Of a stretch of 64,000 bases of DNA, positions 49,696 to 57,780 are shown in pieces (the first letter of the stretch is position 1; every line of letters begins with the position of its first letter). The notes below the pieces were generated by a model. It saw nothing but the letters and a program-made list of their open reading frames with translations, made no database searches and was not told the DNA's origin. Both the position numbers and the translations under genes were made by a program. The DNA comes from Pseudomonas sp. P818 (GTDB lineage Bacteria; Pseudomonadota; Gammaproteobacteria; Pseudomonadales; Pseudomonadaceae), in contig NZ_ATKM01000020.1 of assembly GCF_000418555.1 (NCBI RefSeq), positions 1 through 64,000 of the forward strand, written 5' to 3'.

Positions 49696-50967
49696 ATGAG
49701 CTATGTGATCGACCGGCGCCTCAATGGCAAGAACAAGAGCACGGTGAATCGCCAGCGCTTTTTGCGGCGTTACCGTGAACACATCAAGAAGGCGGTGGAG
49801 GAAGCCGTCAGCCGGCGCTCCATCACCGACATGGAGCACGGCGAGCAGATCAGCATTCCCGGCCGCGATATCGACGAGCCGGTGCTGCATCATGGTCGTG
49901 GCGGCAAGCAGACCATCGTTCATCCCGGCAATAAGGAATTCACCACCGGCGAACGCATTCCGCGCCCGCAAGGCGGTGGCGGCGGACGAGGCAGCGGCAA
50001 GGCGAGCAATTCCGGCGAAGGCATGGACGAGTTCGTTTTCCAGATCACCCAGGAGGAATTTCTCGACTTCATGTTCGAGGATCTGGAACTGCCCAACCTG
50101 GTCAAGCGTCACCTCACCGGCGCCGACACCTTCAAGACCGTGCGCGCGGGCATCAGCAACGAAGGCAACCCTTCGCGCATCAATATCGTGCGCACCCTGC
50201 GCTCTGCACATGCGAGGCGCATCGCCCTGTCCGGTTCCAGCCGCGCCAAACTGCGTGAAGCCAAGGCCGAGCTGGAGCGCCTGCGACGTGAAGAGCTGGA
50301 TAACTTCGGCGATATCCAGGCCATGCAGGAGGAAATCGAACGGCTCAGCGCGCGCATCCACCGTGTGCCTTTCCTCGACACCTTCGACCTCAAGTACAAC
50401 CTGCTGACCAAGCAGCCCAACCCCAGCTCCAAGGCGGTGATGTTCTGCCTGATGGACGTTTCCGGCTCCATGACCCAGGCCACCAAGGACGTCGCCAAGC
50501 GCTTCTTCATCCTCTTGTACCTGTTCCTCAAGCGCAATTACGACAAGATCGACGTGGTGTTCATCCGCCACCACACCAGCGCCAAGGAAGTGGACGAAGA
50601 AGAGTTCTTCTACTCCCGCGAGACCGGCGGCACCATCGTCTCCAGCGCGTTGAAGCTGATGCAGGAAGTGATGGCCGAGCGCTATCCGATCAACGAGTGG
50701 AATATCTATGCCGCCCAGGCGTCGGACGGCGACAACTGGAACGACGACTCGCCGGTATGCCGGGATATATTGATCAACCAGATCATGCCGTTCGTGCAGT
50801 ACTTCACCTACGTCGAGATCACCCCACGTGAGCACCAGGCGCTGTGGTTCGAGTACGAACAGGTGGCCGAAGCCTTCGCAGACAGCTTCGCCCAGCAGCA
50901 ACTGGTGTCCGCCGCGGACATCTACCCGGTGTTCCGCGAACTGTTCCAGCGTCGCCTGGTGAGTTGA
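49696..50967 (+). CDS. yeaH: YeaH/DUF444 von Willebrand A-like protein
   Basis: The 423-residue protein begins MSYVIDRRLNGKNKS and has a Gly-rich linker (about 93-108), a charged helical segment and a C-terminal vWA-like domain with the metal-site sequence MDVSGSMTQ near 252. It is the partner of PrkA in stress responses and is the middle gene of the cluster. Confidence 0.95.
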   Translation: MSYVIDRRLNGKNKSTVNRQRFLRRYREHIKKAVEEAVSRRSITDMEHGEQISIPGRDIDEPVLHHGRGGKQTIVHPGNKEFTTGERIPRPQGGGGGRGSGKASNSGEGMDEFVFQITQEEFLDFMFEDLELPNLVKRHLTGADTFKTVRAGISNEGNPSRINIVRTLRSAHARRIALSGSSRAKLREAKAELERLRREELDNFGDIQAMQEEIERLSARIHRVPFLDTFDLKYNLLTKQPNPSSKAVMFCLMDVSGSMTQATKDVAKRFFILLYLFLKRNYDKIDVVFIRHHTSAKEVDEEEFFYSRETGGTIVSSALKLMQEVMAERYPINEWNIYAAQASDGDNWNDDSPVCRDILINQIMPFVQYFTYVEITPREHQALWFEYEQVAEAFADSFAQQQLVSAADIYPVFRELFQRRLVS

Positions 50968-50977
50968 GGGCCAAGCC

Positions 50978-52543
50978 ATGAATGCCAGTACGAGAAAGCG
51001 CGAGCCGATCTCCACCGGTTCGGAATGGACCTTCGATCTCATCCGCCAGTACGACAAGGAAATCGCGCGCATCGCCGAACGCTATGCGCTGGATACCTAC
51101 CCCAACCAGATCGAAGTGATTACCGCCGAGCAGATGATGGATGCCTACGCCTCGGTGGGCATGCCGCTGGGCTATCACCACTGGTCCTACGGCAAGCACT
51201 TCCTCGCCACCGAAAAAGGCTACAAGCGCGGTCAGATGGGCCTGGCCTACGAGATCGTGATCAATTCCGACCCGTGCATCGCCTATCTGATGGAGGAAAA
51301 CACCATCTGCATGCAGGCGCTGGTGATCGCCCACGCCTGCTACGGCCACAACAGCTTTTTCAAGGGCAATTACCTGTTCCGCACGTGGACCGACGCCAGC
51401 TCGATCATCGACTACCTGGTGTTCGCCAAGCAGTACATCATGCAGTGCGAGGAGCGTTACGGCATCGACGCAGTGGAGGAACTGCTCGACTCCTGCCATG
51501 CCCTGATGAACTACGGCGTCGACCGCTACAAGCGCCCCTACCCCATCTCCGCCGAAGAGGAGCGGCGCCGCCAGAAGGACCGCGAAGAACACCTGCAGAA
51601 GCAGATCAACGACCTGTGGCGCACCATTCCCAGAAACGCGGACAAGGCCAGCGAGAAGGACAACAAGCGTTTCCCGGCCGAGCCGCAGGAGAACATCCTC
51701 TACTTCCTCGAGAAGCACGCCCCGCTGCTGGAGCCCTGGCAGCGCGAGGTGATCCGCATCGTGCGCAAGATCGCCCAGTACTTCTACCCGCAGCGCCAGA
51801 CCCAGGTGATGAACGAAGGCTGGGCCACCTTCTGGCACTACACCCTGATGAACGACCTGTACGACGAGGGTCTGGTTACCGACGGCTTCATGATGGAGTT
51901 CCTGCAGTCGCACACCAGCGTGGTCTACCAGCCGCCGTTCGATAGCCCTTACTACAGCGGCATCAACCCCTATGCCCTGGGTTTCGCCATGTACCGCGAC
52001 ATCCGCCGCATCTGCGAAGAGCCCACCGAAGAAGACAAGCGCTGGTTCCCCGACATCGCCGGCAGCGACTGGCTGACCACCCTCAAGTTCGCCATGACCA
52101 GTTTCAAGGACGAGAGCTTCATCCTGCAGTTCCTCTCGCCCAAGGTGATTCGCGACTTCAAGCTGTTCGGCATCCTTGATGACGATCAAAAGGACGAGCT
52201 GCTGGTGCCGGCCATCCATGACGAATCCGGCTACCGCACCATCCGCGAGCTGCTCGCAGCGCAATACAACCTGGGCAACCGCGAACCCAACGTACAGATC
52301 TGGAACATCGACCGCCGCGGCGACCGCTCGCTGACCCTGCGCCATCAGCAGCACGACCGCAAACCGCTGGGCGACTCCACCGGCGAGGTGCTCAAGCATC
52401 TGCATCGGCTGTGGGGCTTCGACATCCATCTGGAGGTGTGCCAGGGCGACCAGCTGATCACCACTCAGCATGTGCCGCCACGCGGCAGCGCGGAGAGTGA
52501 CAACGAATACCCGCGGCTGGACCTGGTCATTCCACCCATTTGA
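50978..52543 (+). CDS. SpoVR family protein (YcgB)
   Basis: The 521-residue protein matches the SpoVR/YcgB family along its length (QIEVITAEQMMDAYAS, GYHHWSYGKHF, MNEGWATFWHY). In Bacillus the founding member is needed for spore cortex formation; in Gram-negatives it belongs to the PrkA-YeaH stress set, and its activity is unknown. It starts 10 bp after yeaH. Confidence 0.94.
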   Translation: MNASTRKREPISTGSEWTFDLIRQYDKEIARIAERYALDTYPNQIEVITAEQMMDAYASVGMPLGYHHWSYGKHFLATEKGYKRGQMGLAYEIVINSDPCIAYLMEENTICMQALVIAHACYGHNSFFKGNYLFRTWTDASSIIDYLVFAKQYIMQCEERYGIDAVEELLDSCHALMNYGVDRYKRPYPISAEEERRRQKDREEHLQKQINDLWRTIPRNADKASEKDNKRFPAEPQENILYFLEKHAPLLEPWQREVIRIVRKIAQYFYPQRQTQVMNEGWATFWHYTLMNDLYDEGLVTDGFMMEFLQSHTSVVYQPPFDSPYYSGINPYALGFAMYRDIRRICEEPTEEDKRWFPDIAGSDWLTTLKFAMTSFKDESFILQFLSPKVIRDFKLFGILDDDQKDELLVPAIHDESGYRTIRELLAAQYNLGNREPNVQIWNIDRRGDRSLTLRHQQHDRKPLGDSTGEVLKHLHRLWGFDIHLEVCQGDQLITTQHVPPRGSAESDNEYPRLDLVIPPI

Positions 52544-52604
52544 TCGGTTGCCGGTCATGGCCAGGGGCATCAGCATCGCAGGCAGACTCCGCGAGATGCC
52601 ATGC

Positions 52605-53117
52605 ATGCGCCTATTCCTTGTAATCCTACTGTGCCTGGGGCTGGCCACCTGTACCAGCCATGTCCCGCAGGCACGCATCCTCAGCCCCGCCGATGCCTCG
52701 CTGGCCGGGCGCCACAGTTTCGAACTGATCGACCCACAGGCCAGCCTGGAGGGCGACGCGCCCTTTCCCGAGCGCTATCGCCAGTTGCCGCAACTGTTGC
52801 GCCATGGGCTGTCCACCCGCGGTTATCACGAGAGCCAGCAGCCACAGTTACGCGTCTATTACTGGCTGGCCTTGCAGGATGGTCCGCTGCTGTTCAAGGT
52901 CGACACGCCGCCGCCCGACCCGCTCGGCCCCTACCAGGCGATCCACCGTTTGCGTGACGAAACCGGCACCTTGCGCCTGCGCCTGGCCGACCTCGACCAG
53001 CGCATCCTCTGGGAAGGCGTGGTCAGCACAGGACTGAGCCCGGCACGCGACAGTGCCGAGCTGCTGGAGCGTGCCGTGCGAGTGTTGACCGAGCAGATTC
53101 CGCAAGCCACACCGTAG
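52605..53117 (+). CDS. Putative lipoprotein (DUF4136-like)
   Basis: The 170-residue protein begins MRLFLVILLCLGLATC, a lipoprotein-type signal with Cys16; the residue before Cys is Thr, which is unusual. The mature part resembles DUF4136 envelope lipoproteins (LRVYYWLAL, IHRLRDETGTLRLRLADL, ILWEGVVSTGL). Function is unknown. A start further upstream would lose the clean signal. REP-like repeats follow it. Confidence 0.7.
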   Translation: MRLFLVILLCLGLATCTSHVPQARILSPADASLAGRHSFELIDPQASLEGDAPFPERYRQLPQLLRHGLSTRGYHESQQPQLRVYYWLALQDGPLLFKVDTPPPDPLGPYQAIHRLRDETGTLRLRLADLDQRILWEGVVSTGLSPARDSAELLERAVRVLTEQIPQATP

Positions 53118-53172
53118 CCCGGATGCAATCCGCGGATATCCGCGCGAACGTCCCGGATTGTATCCGGGCTAC
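53114..53172. repeat. GTAGCCCGGAT twin extragenic palindrome
   Basis: GTAGCCCGGATGCAATCC (from 53114) is inverted as GGATTGTATCCGGGCTAC (to 53172), with a further GGATATCC palindrome between. A related degenerate pair lies at about 54546-54612. Confidence 0.8.
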
Positions 53173-53222
53173 CTCCCCGTCCCGACCAGCCGCTATCCTC
53201 TGCGCTCAGCGGAGGAACACAC

Positions 53223-54452
53223 ATGCAGATTTACAAAGTCGGCGGTGCAGTGCGTGATCGCCTGCTCGGCCGTCCCGTCAGTGAAGTGGACTGGGTCGTG
53301 GTCGGCGCCAGCGCAGAGCAGATGCTGGAGCTCGGTTATCGCCCGGTTGGCGCCGATTTTCCGGTGTTCCTGCACCCGCAGACCGGTGAGGAATACGCCC
53401 TGGCGCGAACCGAGCGCAAGAGTGGCCGCGGCTATGGCGGGTTCACCTTTCATGCCAGCCCGGACGTCACGCTGGAAGACGACCTGATCCGCCGCGACCT
53501 GAGCGTCAACGCCATGGCCGAAGACGAACATGGCCGGCTGATCGATCCGTATGGCGGTCAGCAGGATCTTCAGGCCCGCCTGCTGCGCCACGTTTCCCCG
53601 GCCTTCGCCGAAGATCCGCTACGCGTACTGCGTGTTGCCCGCTTCGCCGCACGCTATGCGCCGCTGGGATTCAGCGTGGCGCCAGACACCCTCGAGCTGA
53701 TGCGCCAACTGGCGGAGTCCGGTGAACTGGGCCATCTCACTGCCGAACGTAGCTGGAAGGAAATCTCCCGCGCGCTGATGGAGTCGCGCCCGGATGTTTT
53801 CATCCAGGTGCTGCGCGATTGCGGCGCGCTGGCGGCGCTGCTGCCGGAAGTGGATAAGTTGTTCGGCGTGCCGCAACCGCAGGCGCATCACCCCGAAGTC
53901 GACACCGGCGTGCATGTAATGAGCGTGCTGCGTCAGTGCGCAGAGCATGACCAACCGCTCAACGTACGTTGGGCCTGCCTGCTGCATGATGTCGGCAAGG
54001 GGCTGACGCCCGAGGCTGACTGGCCGCGGCATATCGCTCATGAGCACAAGGGGCTGCGCCTGATCCAGGCGATCAACGAGCGCTGCAAGGCGCCGCGCGA
54101 CTGCGCCGAGCTGGCAGCGCTGGTGGGAGAGTTCCATACCCATGGCCACCGAGCACTGGAACTGCGGCCCTCGACGCTGCTGGAGTTACTGCAACGCTTC
54201 GACGTCTTCCGCCGCCCGCAACGCTTCGCCGAATTCGTCGCCGCTTGCAAGATGGATGCCCGCGGGCGCCAGGGTCTGGAACAGCGCGACTATCCACAAG
54301 CCGCTTATCTGCTGGGCGCAGCCGATGTAGCGCGGCAGGTGGCGGTCAAACCGCTACTGGAGAAGGGGCTCAAGGGTGCGGAGTTGGGCGAGGCGCTCAA
54401 TCGCGAGCGTCTGCAGGCACTCAAGGCCTACAAACAGCAGCACGCCTCGTAG
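53223..54452 (+). CDS. cca: CCA-adding enzyme with HD domain
   Basis: Cca adds or repairs the CCA end of tRNAs. The 409-residue class II nucleotidyltransferase has the N-terminal GGAVRDRLLGRPVSEVDWVV, the RRDLSVNAMA motif near 91-100 and a C-terminal HD phosphohydrolase domain (LLHDVGKG near 256), as in the multifunctional gamma-proteobacterial type. Confidence 0.96.
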   Translation: MQIYKVGGAVRDRLLGRPVSEVDWVVVGASAEQMLELGYRPVGADFPVFLHPQTGEEYALARTERKSGRGYGGFTFHASPDVTLEDDLIRRDLSVNAMAEDEHGRLIDPYGGQQDLQARLLRHVSPAFAEDPLRVLRVARFAARYAPLGFSVAPDTLELMRQLAESGELGHLTAERSWKEISRALMESRPDVFIQVLRDCGALAALLPEVDKLFGVPQPQAHHPEVDTGVHVMSVLRQCAEHDQPLNVRWACLLHDVGKGLTPEADWPRHIAHEHKGLRLIQAINERCKAPRDCAELAALVGEFHTHGHRALELRPSTLLELLQRFDVFRRPQRFAEFVAACKMDARGRQGLEQRDYPQAAYLLGAADVARQVAVKPLLEKGLKGAELGEALNRERLQALKAYKQQHAS

Positions 54453-54513
54453 GATCGGCTGGGCGGCATTCCGTTTCAGCCGCGATCATCACAGCTCCGC
54501 GGCCCGCCTTTTT

Positions 54514-54535
54514 TCGCGGATAAATCCGCTCCTAC
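54514..54535. repeat. REP-like element, family A (single copy)
   Basis: The 22 bases are identical to the arm at 26380-26401 (core CGCGGATAAATCCGCTCC). It lies downstream of cca and may contribute to termination. Confidence 0.85.
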
Positions 54536-54545
54536 CGATCAAGTC

Positions 54546-54612
54546 CAGCCCGTGACCCGGAGGCAATCCGGGAGACAGGTGTTGCCGAGGCCCCGGATTG
54601 CATCCGGGCTAC
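54546..54612. repeat. Degenerate GTAGCCCGGAT-type palindrome
   Basis: AGCCCGTGACCCGGAGGCAA and CCCCGGATTGCATCCGGGCT form imperfect inverted arms. The right arm matches the arm at 53151-53172 closely. It reaches the 3' end of folK (stop at 54609). Confidence 0.65.
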
Positions 54613-55142
54613 GAAGAGCGCGCCTGCAACAGCTCGGCCGGCGTCAACTCGGCGCCGCGCCACTGGAAGGCGGCTGGCCATAGCTGCTGATCGATCTGCG
54701 CCGTGGACCACAGCTCTGCGAACGAACGACCATCTACCGGATGGCACACTTGCGGCGCGAGCAAGGCCAAAGGCCAGAGCACGAAGGCGTTCTTGAGAAT
54801 TTCCGCACGCGGCAGAATCAGACCGTTGAAGTTGCCGACCTGCTCGCCGTACAGCAGAACATCGATATCCAGCGGCAGGCCTTTGCGGTCCGGTGCGTAG
54901 CGGCCGTTATCGGCCTCGATGAACTTCAGCCGGCGATCCAGCTCCAGCAGCGGCAGCTCGGTTTCGCCCACCACCACCAGATTGAAGAAATTGCCGCTCT
55001 TGATACCCACCGCATGGCTTTCGAAGACCGGCGAGCAGCGCATGTCGCTGAGCAGACCAGCCAGCGCATCGAGCCCGGCACAAAGGTGAGCCTCGCGCTG
55101 CACATTGCTGCCGAGGCCGAGAAAGACCCGAGTCAGAGACAT
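54609..55142 (-). CDS. folK: 2-amino-4-hydroxy-6-hydroxymethyldihydropteridine pyrophosphokinase
   Basis: FolK transfers pyrophosphate from ATP to the pterin in folate synthesis. The 177-residue protein has FLGLGSNVQRE at the N-terminus and the metal-binding RKGLPLDIDVLLYG. Its start overlaps the folB stop by 10 bp, so two successive folate enzymes are coupled. Confidence 0.94.
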   Translation of the reverse strand: MSLTRVFLGLGSNVQREAHLCAGLDALAGLLSDMRCSPVFESHAVGIKSGNFFNLVVVGETELPLLELDRRLKFIEADNGRYAPDRKGLPLDIDVLLYGEQVGNFNGLILPRAEILKNAFVLWPLALLAPQVCHPVDGRSFAELWSTAQIDQQLWPAAFQWRGAELTPAELLQARSS

Positions 55143-55489
55143 CCGCGCTCGATCTCCACACCCACGCCGCCACGTGCGGCCGGCACTGCGCCGGGCTTGG
55201 TCAGCTTCAGGCGAATCCAGGGAATGCTGAATTCATCCATCAGGAGCTGTACCAGGCGCTCGGCAAAGGTCTCGACCAGAATGAACTGCGACTCGGCGGC
55301 AAAGGCCTGGATGCGCGCGGAGACGCTGGCATAGTCGAGTGCCAGGTTGAGGTCATCACCCGCTGCGGCCGGGCGGTTGTCCCAGGCCATCTGCAGATCC
55401 AGGCGCAGGCACTGACGAATGTCGCGTTCCCAATCGTAGGCGCCGATCACCGTGTCGACTTCCAGCCCCTCGATAAATACTCTGTCCAC
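55133..55489 (-). CDS. folB: Dihydroneopterin aldolase
   Basis: FolB cleaves or epimerises 7,8-dihydroneopterin just before FolK acts. The 118-residue protein starts with GTG at 55489 (DRVFIEGLEVDTVIGAYDWE follows, the family N-terminus). A start at 55582 would add an unrelated extension overlapping the divergent plsY gene. It keeps the catalytic Glu and Lys regions (IGAYDWE, RLKLTKP). Confidence 0.92.
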   Translation of the reverse strand: MDRVFIEGLEVDTVIGAYDWERDIRQCLRLDLQMAWDNRPAAAGDDLNLALDYASVSARIQAFAAESQFILVETFAERLVQLLMDEFSIPWIRLKLTKPGAVPAARGGVGVEIERGCL

Positions 55490-55563
55490 CGCACTCTCCG
55501 CGCCACGACAAGGGCGCTGCACCTCGTTAGAATCGGGCCACCCCATGCCCTGGAATGGCCACC

Positions 55564-56133
55564 ATGTTCTGGCTTCTGGCAATCCTTGCCTACCTGCTCG
55601 GTTCGTTGTCCTTCGCCATCCTGCTCAGCCGACTCGCTGGCGGGCCGGACCCGCGTGCCAGTGGCTCGGGCAACCCCGGCGCCACCAACATGTTGCGCGT
55701 GGCCGGCAAGAAGCTCGCCGTCATGACGCTGATCGGCGACCTGTTCAAGGGCCTGCTGCCGATCCTCATCGCCAAGCTGCTCGGCCTGAGCCTGCATCAG
55801 CAGGCCTGGATCGGCCTGGCGGCCGTCGTCGGCCACCTTTACCCGCTGTACTTCCGTTTTCGTGGCGGCAAGGGCGTCGCCACTGCCGCCGGCATGTTGC
55901 TCGGCCTCTATCCACCGGCCGCCCTGCTCGCGCTGGCGGCCTGGGCGCTGGTATTCCTGCTGACCCGCACCAGTTCGCTGGCATCGCTGATCGCCACACC
56001 GCTGACGCTGCCGCTACTGGCCTGGCAACAACCGGCGGCCCTGCTGCCGGCCTGCGTACTGACCGGGCTGATCGTGTGGCGTCACCGCAGCAATCTGCGC
56101 GATCTGTTCGCCGGGCGCGAGCGGCGCTTTTAG
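55564..56133 (+). CDS. plsY: Acyl-phosphate glycerol-3-phosphate acyltransferase
   Basis: PlsY makes lysophosphatidic acid from acyl-phosphate in the inner membrane. The 189-residue protein has five hydrophobic helices and the three PlsY motifs: SGNPGATNMLR, the GGKGVAT phosphate loop and the VWRHRSNLRDL C-terminal stretch. The start MFWLLAILAY is at 55564, with an in-frame ATG at 55555 as alternative. It is divergent from folB. Confidence 0.95.
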   Translation: MFWLLAILAYLLGSLSFAILLSRLAGGPDPRASGSGNPGATNMLRVAGKKLAVMTLIGDLFKGLLPILIAKLLGLSLHQQAWIGLAAVVGHLYPLYFRFRGGKGVATAAGMLLGLYPPAALLALAAWALVFLLTRTSSLASLIATPLTLPLLAWQQPAALLPACVLTGLIVWRHRSNLRDLFAGRERRF

Positions 56134-56153
56134 GCAACCTGTCAGAACGCAAA

Positions 56154-56175
56154 TCGCGGCTGAAGCCGCTCCTAC
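56154..56175. repeat. REP-like element, family A variant
   Basis: The 22 bases share the CGCGGC...GCCGCTCCTAC frame of family A, with GCTGAAGC in place of GATAAATC at the centre. It lies between convergent plsY and tsaD. Confidence 0.75.
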
Positions 56176-56189
56176 AGGGTCTGGCCTCG

Positions 56190-57215
56190 TTAAATCGCCG
56201 GCAGCGACTCCATCGGCCAGCGCGCCTGCACCTTGATCGCCAGATCTTCATGCTGCCCGGCCAGCAAACGCTGGCAACCGGCATAGGCAATCATCGCGCC
56301 ATTGTCGGTACAGAAACGCGGCCGCGCATAGAACACCTTGCCCTTCATCTCGCCCAGCATACGTTCCAGATGCTCGCGCAGCGCCTTGTTGGCACTCACG
56401 CCACCCGCGATCACCAGGCTGTTCAGCCCGCTCTGCTTGAGCGCACGCTTGCACTTGATGGTCAGAGTCTCAACCACCGCCTGCTGGAAGGCCAGCGCGA
56501 TGTCGCGCCGGGCTTGGTCGAGGTCGTCGCCACTGTCGCGGCATTGCTGCCAGGTATTCAGAGCGAAGGTTTTCAGGCCGCTGAAACTGAAATCCAGACC
56601 CGGCCGATCGGTCATCGGCCGCGGGAAGGCGAAACGCCCCGGCGTACCCTGCTCGGCCAGCTTGGCGATCTCCGGGCCGCCGGGGTAATTCAGGCCCATC
56701 AGCTTGGCGGTCTTGTCGAAGGCTTCGCCGGCTGCATCGTCCAGCGACTCGCCGAGCAACTGGTACTGACCGATGCCATCGACCCGCACAAGTTGGGTGT
56801 GGCCGCCGGACACCAGCAGGGCGACGAACGGAAAGGCCGGCGGCTGCTCTTCCAGCATCGGCGCCAGTAGATGACCTTCCATATGGTGCACACCGACGGC
56901 CGGCACGCCCCAGGCAAAAGCCAGCGCCTGCGCGCAGGAGGCGCCCACCAGCAGCGCCCCGACCAGGCCCGGGCCGGCCGTATAGGCCAGTGCATCGATA
57001 TCGCTGGCCTGTTTGCCGGCTTCATCCAGCACCTGACGGATCAGCGGCAACATGCGTTTGACGTGATCACGCGAGGCCAACTCGGGCACCACGCCGCCAT
57101 ACACACGGTGCAGGTCGATCTGGCTGAACAGGGCGTCAGCCAGCAGGCCGCGCTCGCTGTCATAGAGCGCGACGCCGGTTTCATCGCAGGAAGTTTCCAA
57201 TCCCAGTACGAGCAT
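56190..57215 (-). CDS. tsaD: tRNA threonylcarbamoyladenosine synthase subunit TsaD
   Basis: TsaD transfers the threonylcarbamoyl group to A37 of ANN-decoding tRNAs with TsaB and TsaE. The 341-residue protein has LGLETSCDETGVA, the metal-binding HHMEGHLLAP and the DDAAGEAFDKTAK segment. The start MLVLGLETS at 57215 is preferred over codons up to 57341. It is divergent from rpsU, the classical tsaD/rpsU-dnaG-rpoD arrangement. Confidence 0.96.
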   Translation of the reverse strand: MLVLGLETSCDETGVALYDSERGLLADALFSQIDLHRVYGGVVPELASRDHVKRMLPLIRQVLDEAGKQASDIDALAYTAGPGLVGALLVGASCAQALAFAWGVPAVGVHHMEGHLLAPMLEEQPPAFPFVALLVSGGHTQLVRVDGIGQYQLLGESLDDAAGEAFDKTAKLMGLNYPGGPEIAKLAEQGTPGRFAFPRPMTDRPGLDFSFSGLKTFALNTWQQCRDSGDDLDQARRDIALAFQQAVVETLTIKCKRALKQSGLNSLVIAGGVSANKALREHLERMLGEMKGKVFYARPRFCTDNGAMIAYAGCQRLLAGQHEDLAIKVQARWPMESLPAI

Positions 57216-57418
57216 AGAGCCTGAACCTTGGTTTGCCGCGTGGAACAAAGGCGCGCATGATAAGCGCCGCCCGGCGGAGCGACCAGCGCTTTTCGACCTA
57301 AGGGCTTTGCATTCCGCGCGACGAGGCGGTAACATCCGCAACCCTTGAAAACCGACGCATCCCGAGCCACCTGCCGGGCACGCGTTGAAACCGGTAATTA
57401 AAGATAGGTACGACCTGG

Positions 57419-57634
57419 ATGCCAGCCGTCAAAGTTAAAGAGAACGAACCCTTCGACGTAGCCCTGCGTCGTTTCAAGCGCTCCTGCGAAAAAGCCGGTG
57501 TACTGGCTGAAGTTCGCAGCCGCGAATTCTACGAAAAGCCGACCGCTGAGCGTAAGCGCAAAGCCGCTGCCGCTGTTAAGCGTCACGCCAAGAAAGTGCA
57601 GCGCGAGCAGCGCCGCAGCGTTCGCCTGTACTAA
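57419..57634 (+). CDS. rpsU: 30S ribosomal protein S21
   Basis: The 71-residue basic protein (MPAVKVKENEPFDVALRRFK...) matches S21 exactly in length and pattern. It helps mRNA start-site selection on the 30S subunit. It is the first gene of the rpsU-dnaG-rpoD macromolecular synthesis operon and is divergent from tsaD across a 203-bp promoter region. Confidence 0.98.
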   Translation: MPAVKVKENEPFDVALRRFKRSCEKAGVLAEVRSREFYEKPTAERKRKAAAAVKRHAKKVQREQRRSVRLY

Positions 57635-57654
57635 TACCGTACACGCCACGCTCG

Positions 57655-57679
57655 AATGCCCGGCTCAGGCCGGGCATTG
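57655..57679 (+). terminator. First hairpin between rpsU and dnaG
   Basis: The stem AATGCCCGGC/GCCGGGCATT with a short loop is followed by GCATTT. It separates the highly expressed rpsU from dnaG. Confidence 0.8.
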
Positions 57680-57688
57680 CATTTGAAG

Positions 57689-57726
57689 ACTCCGCCTCGC
57701 GCCTTAGCGAGTGAGCGGAGTTTTTG
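57689..57726 (+). terminator. Second hairpin (terminator/attenuator) between rpsU and dnaG
   Basis: ACTCCGC-CTCGC pairs with GCGAG-GCGGAGT, with a small internal bulge, followed by five T. Together with the preceding hairpin it should limit read-through into dnaG. Confidence 0.85.
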
Positions 57727-57780
57727 CTTTTCTACCCATCCGTTGTCCAGCGCTTGCGCCGGGCAGTATGCTGAGCGTCT

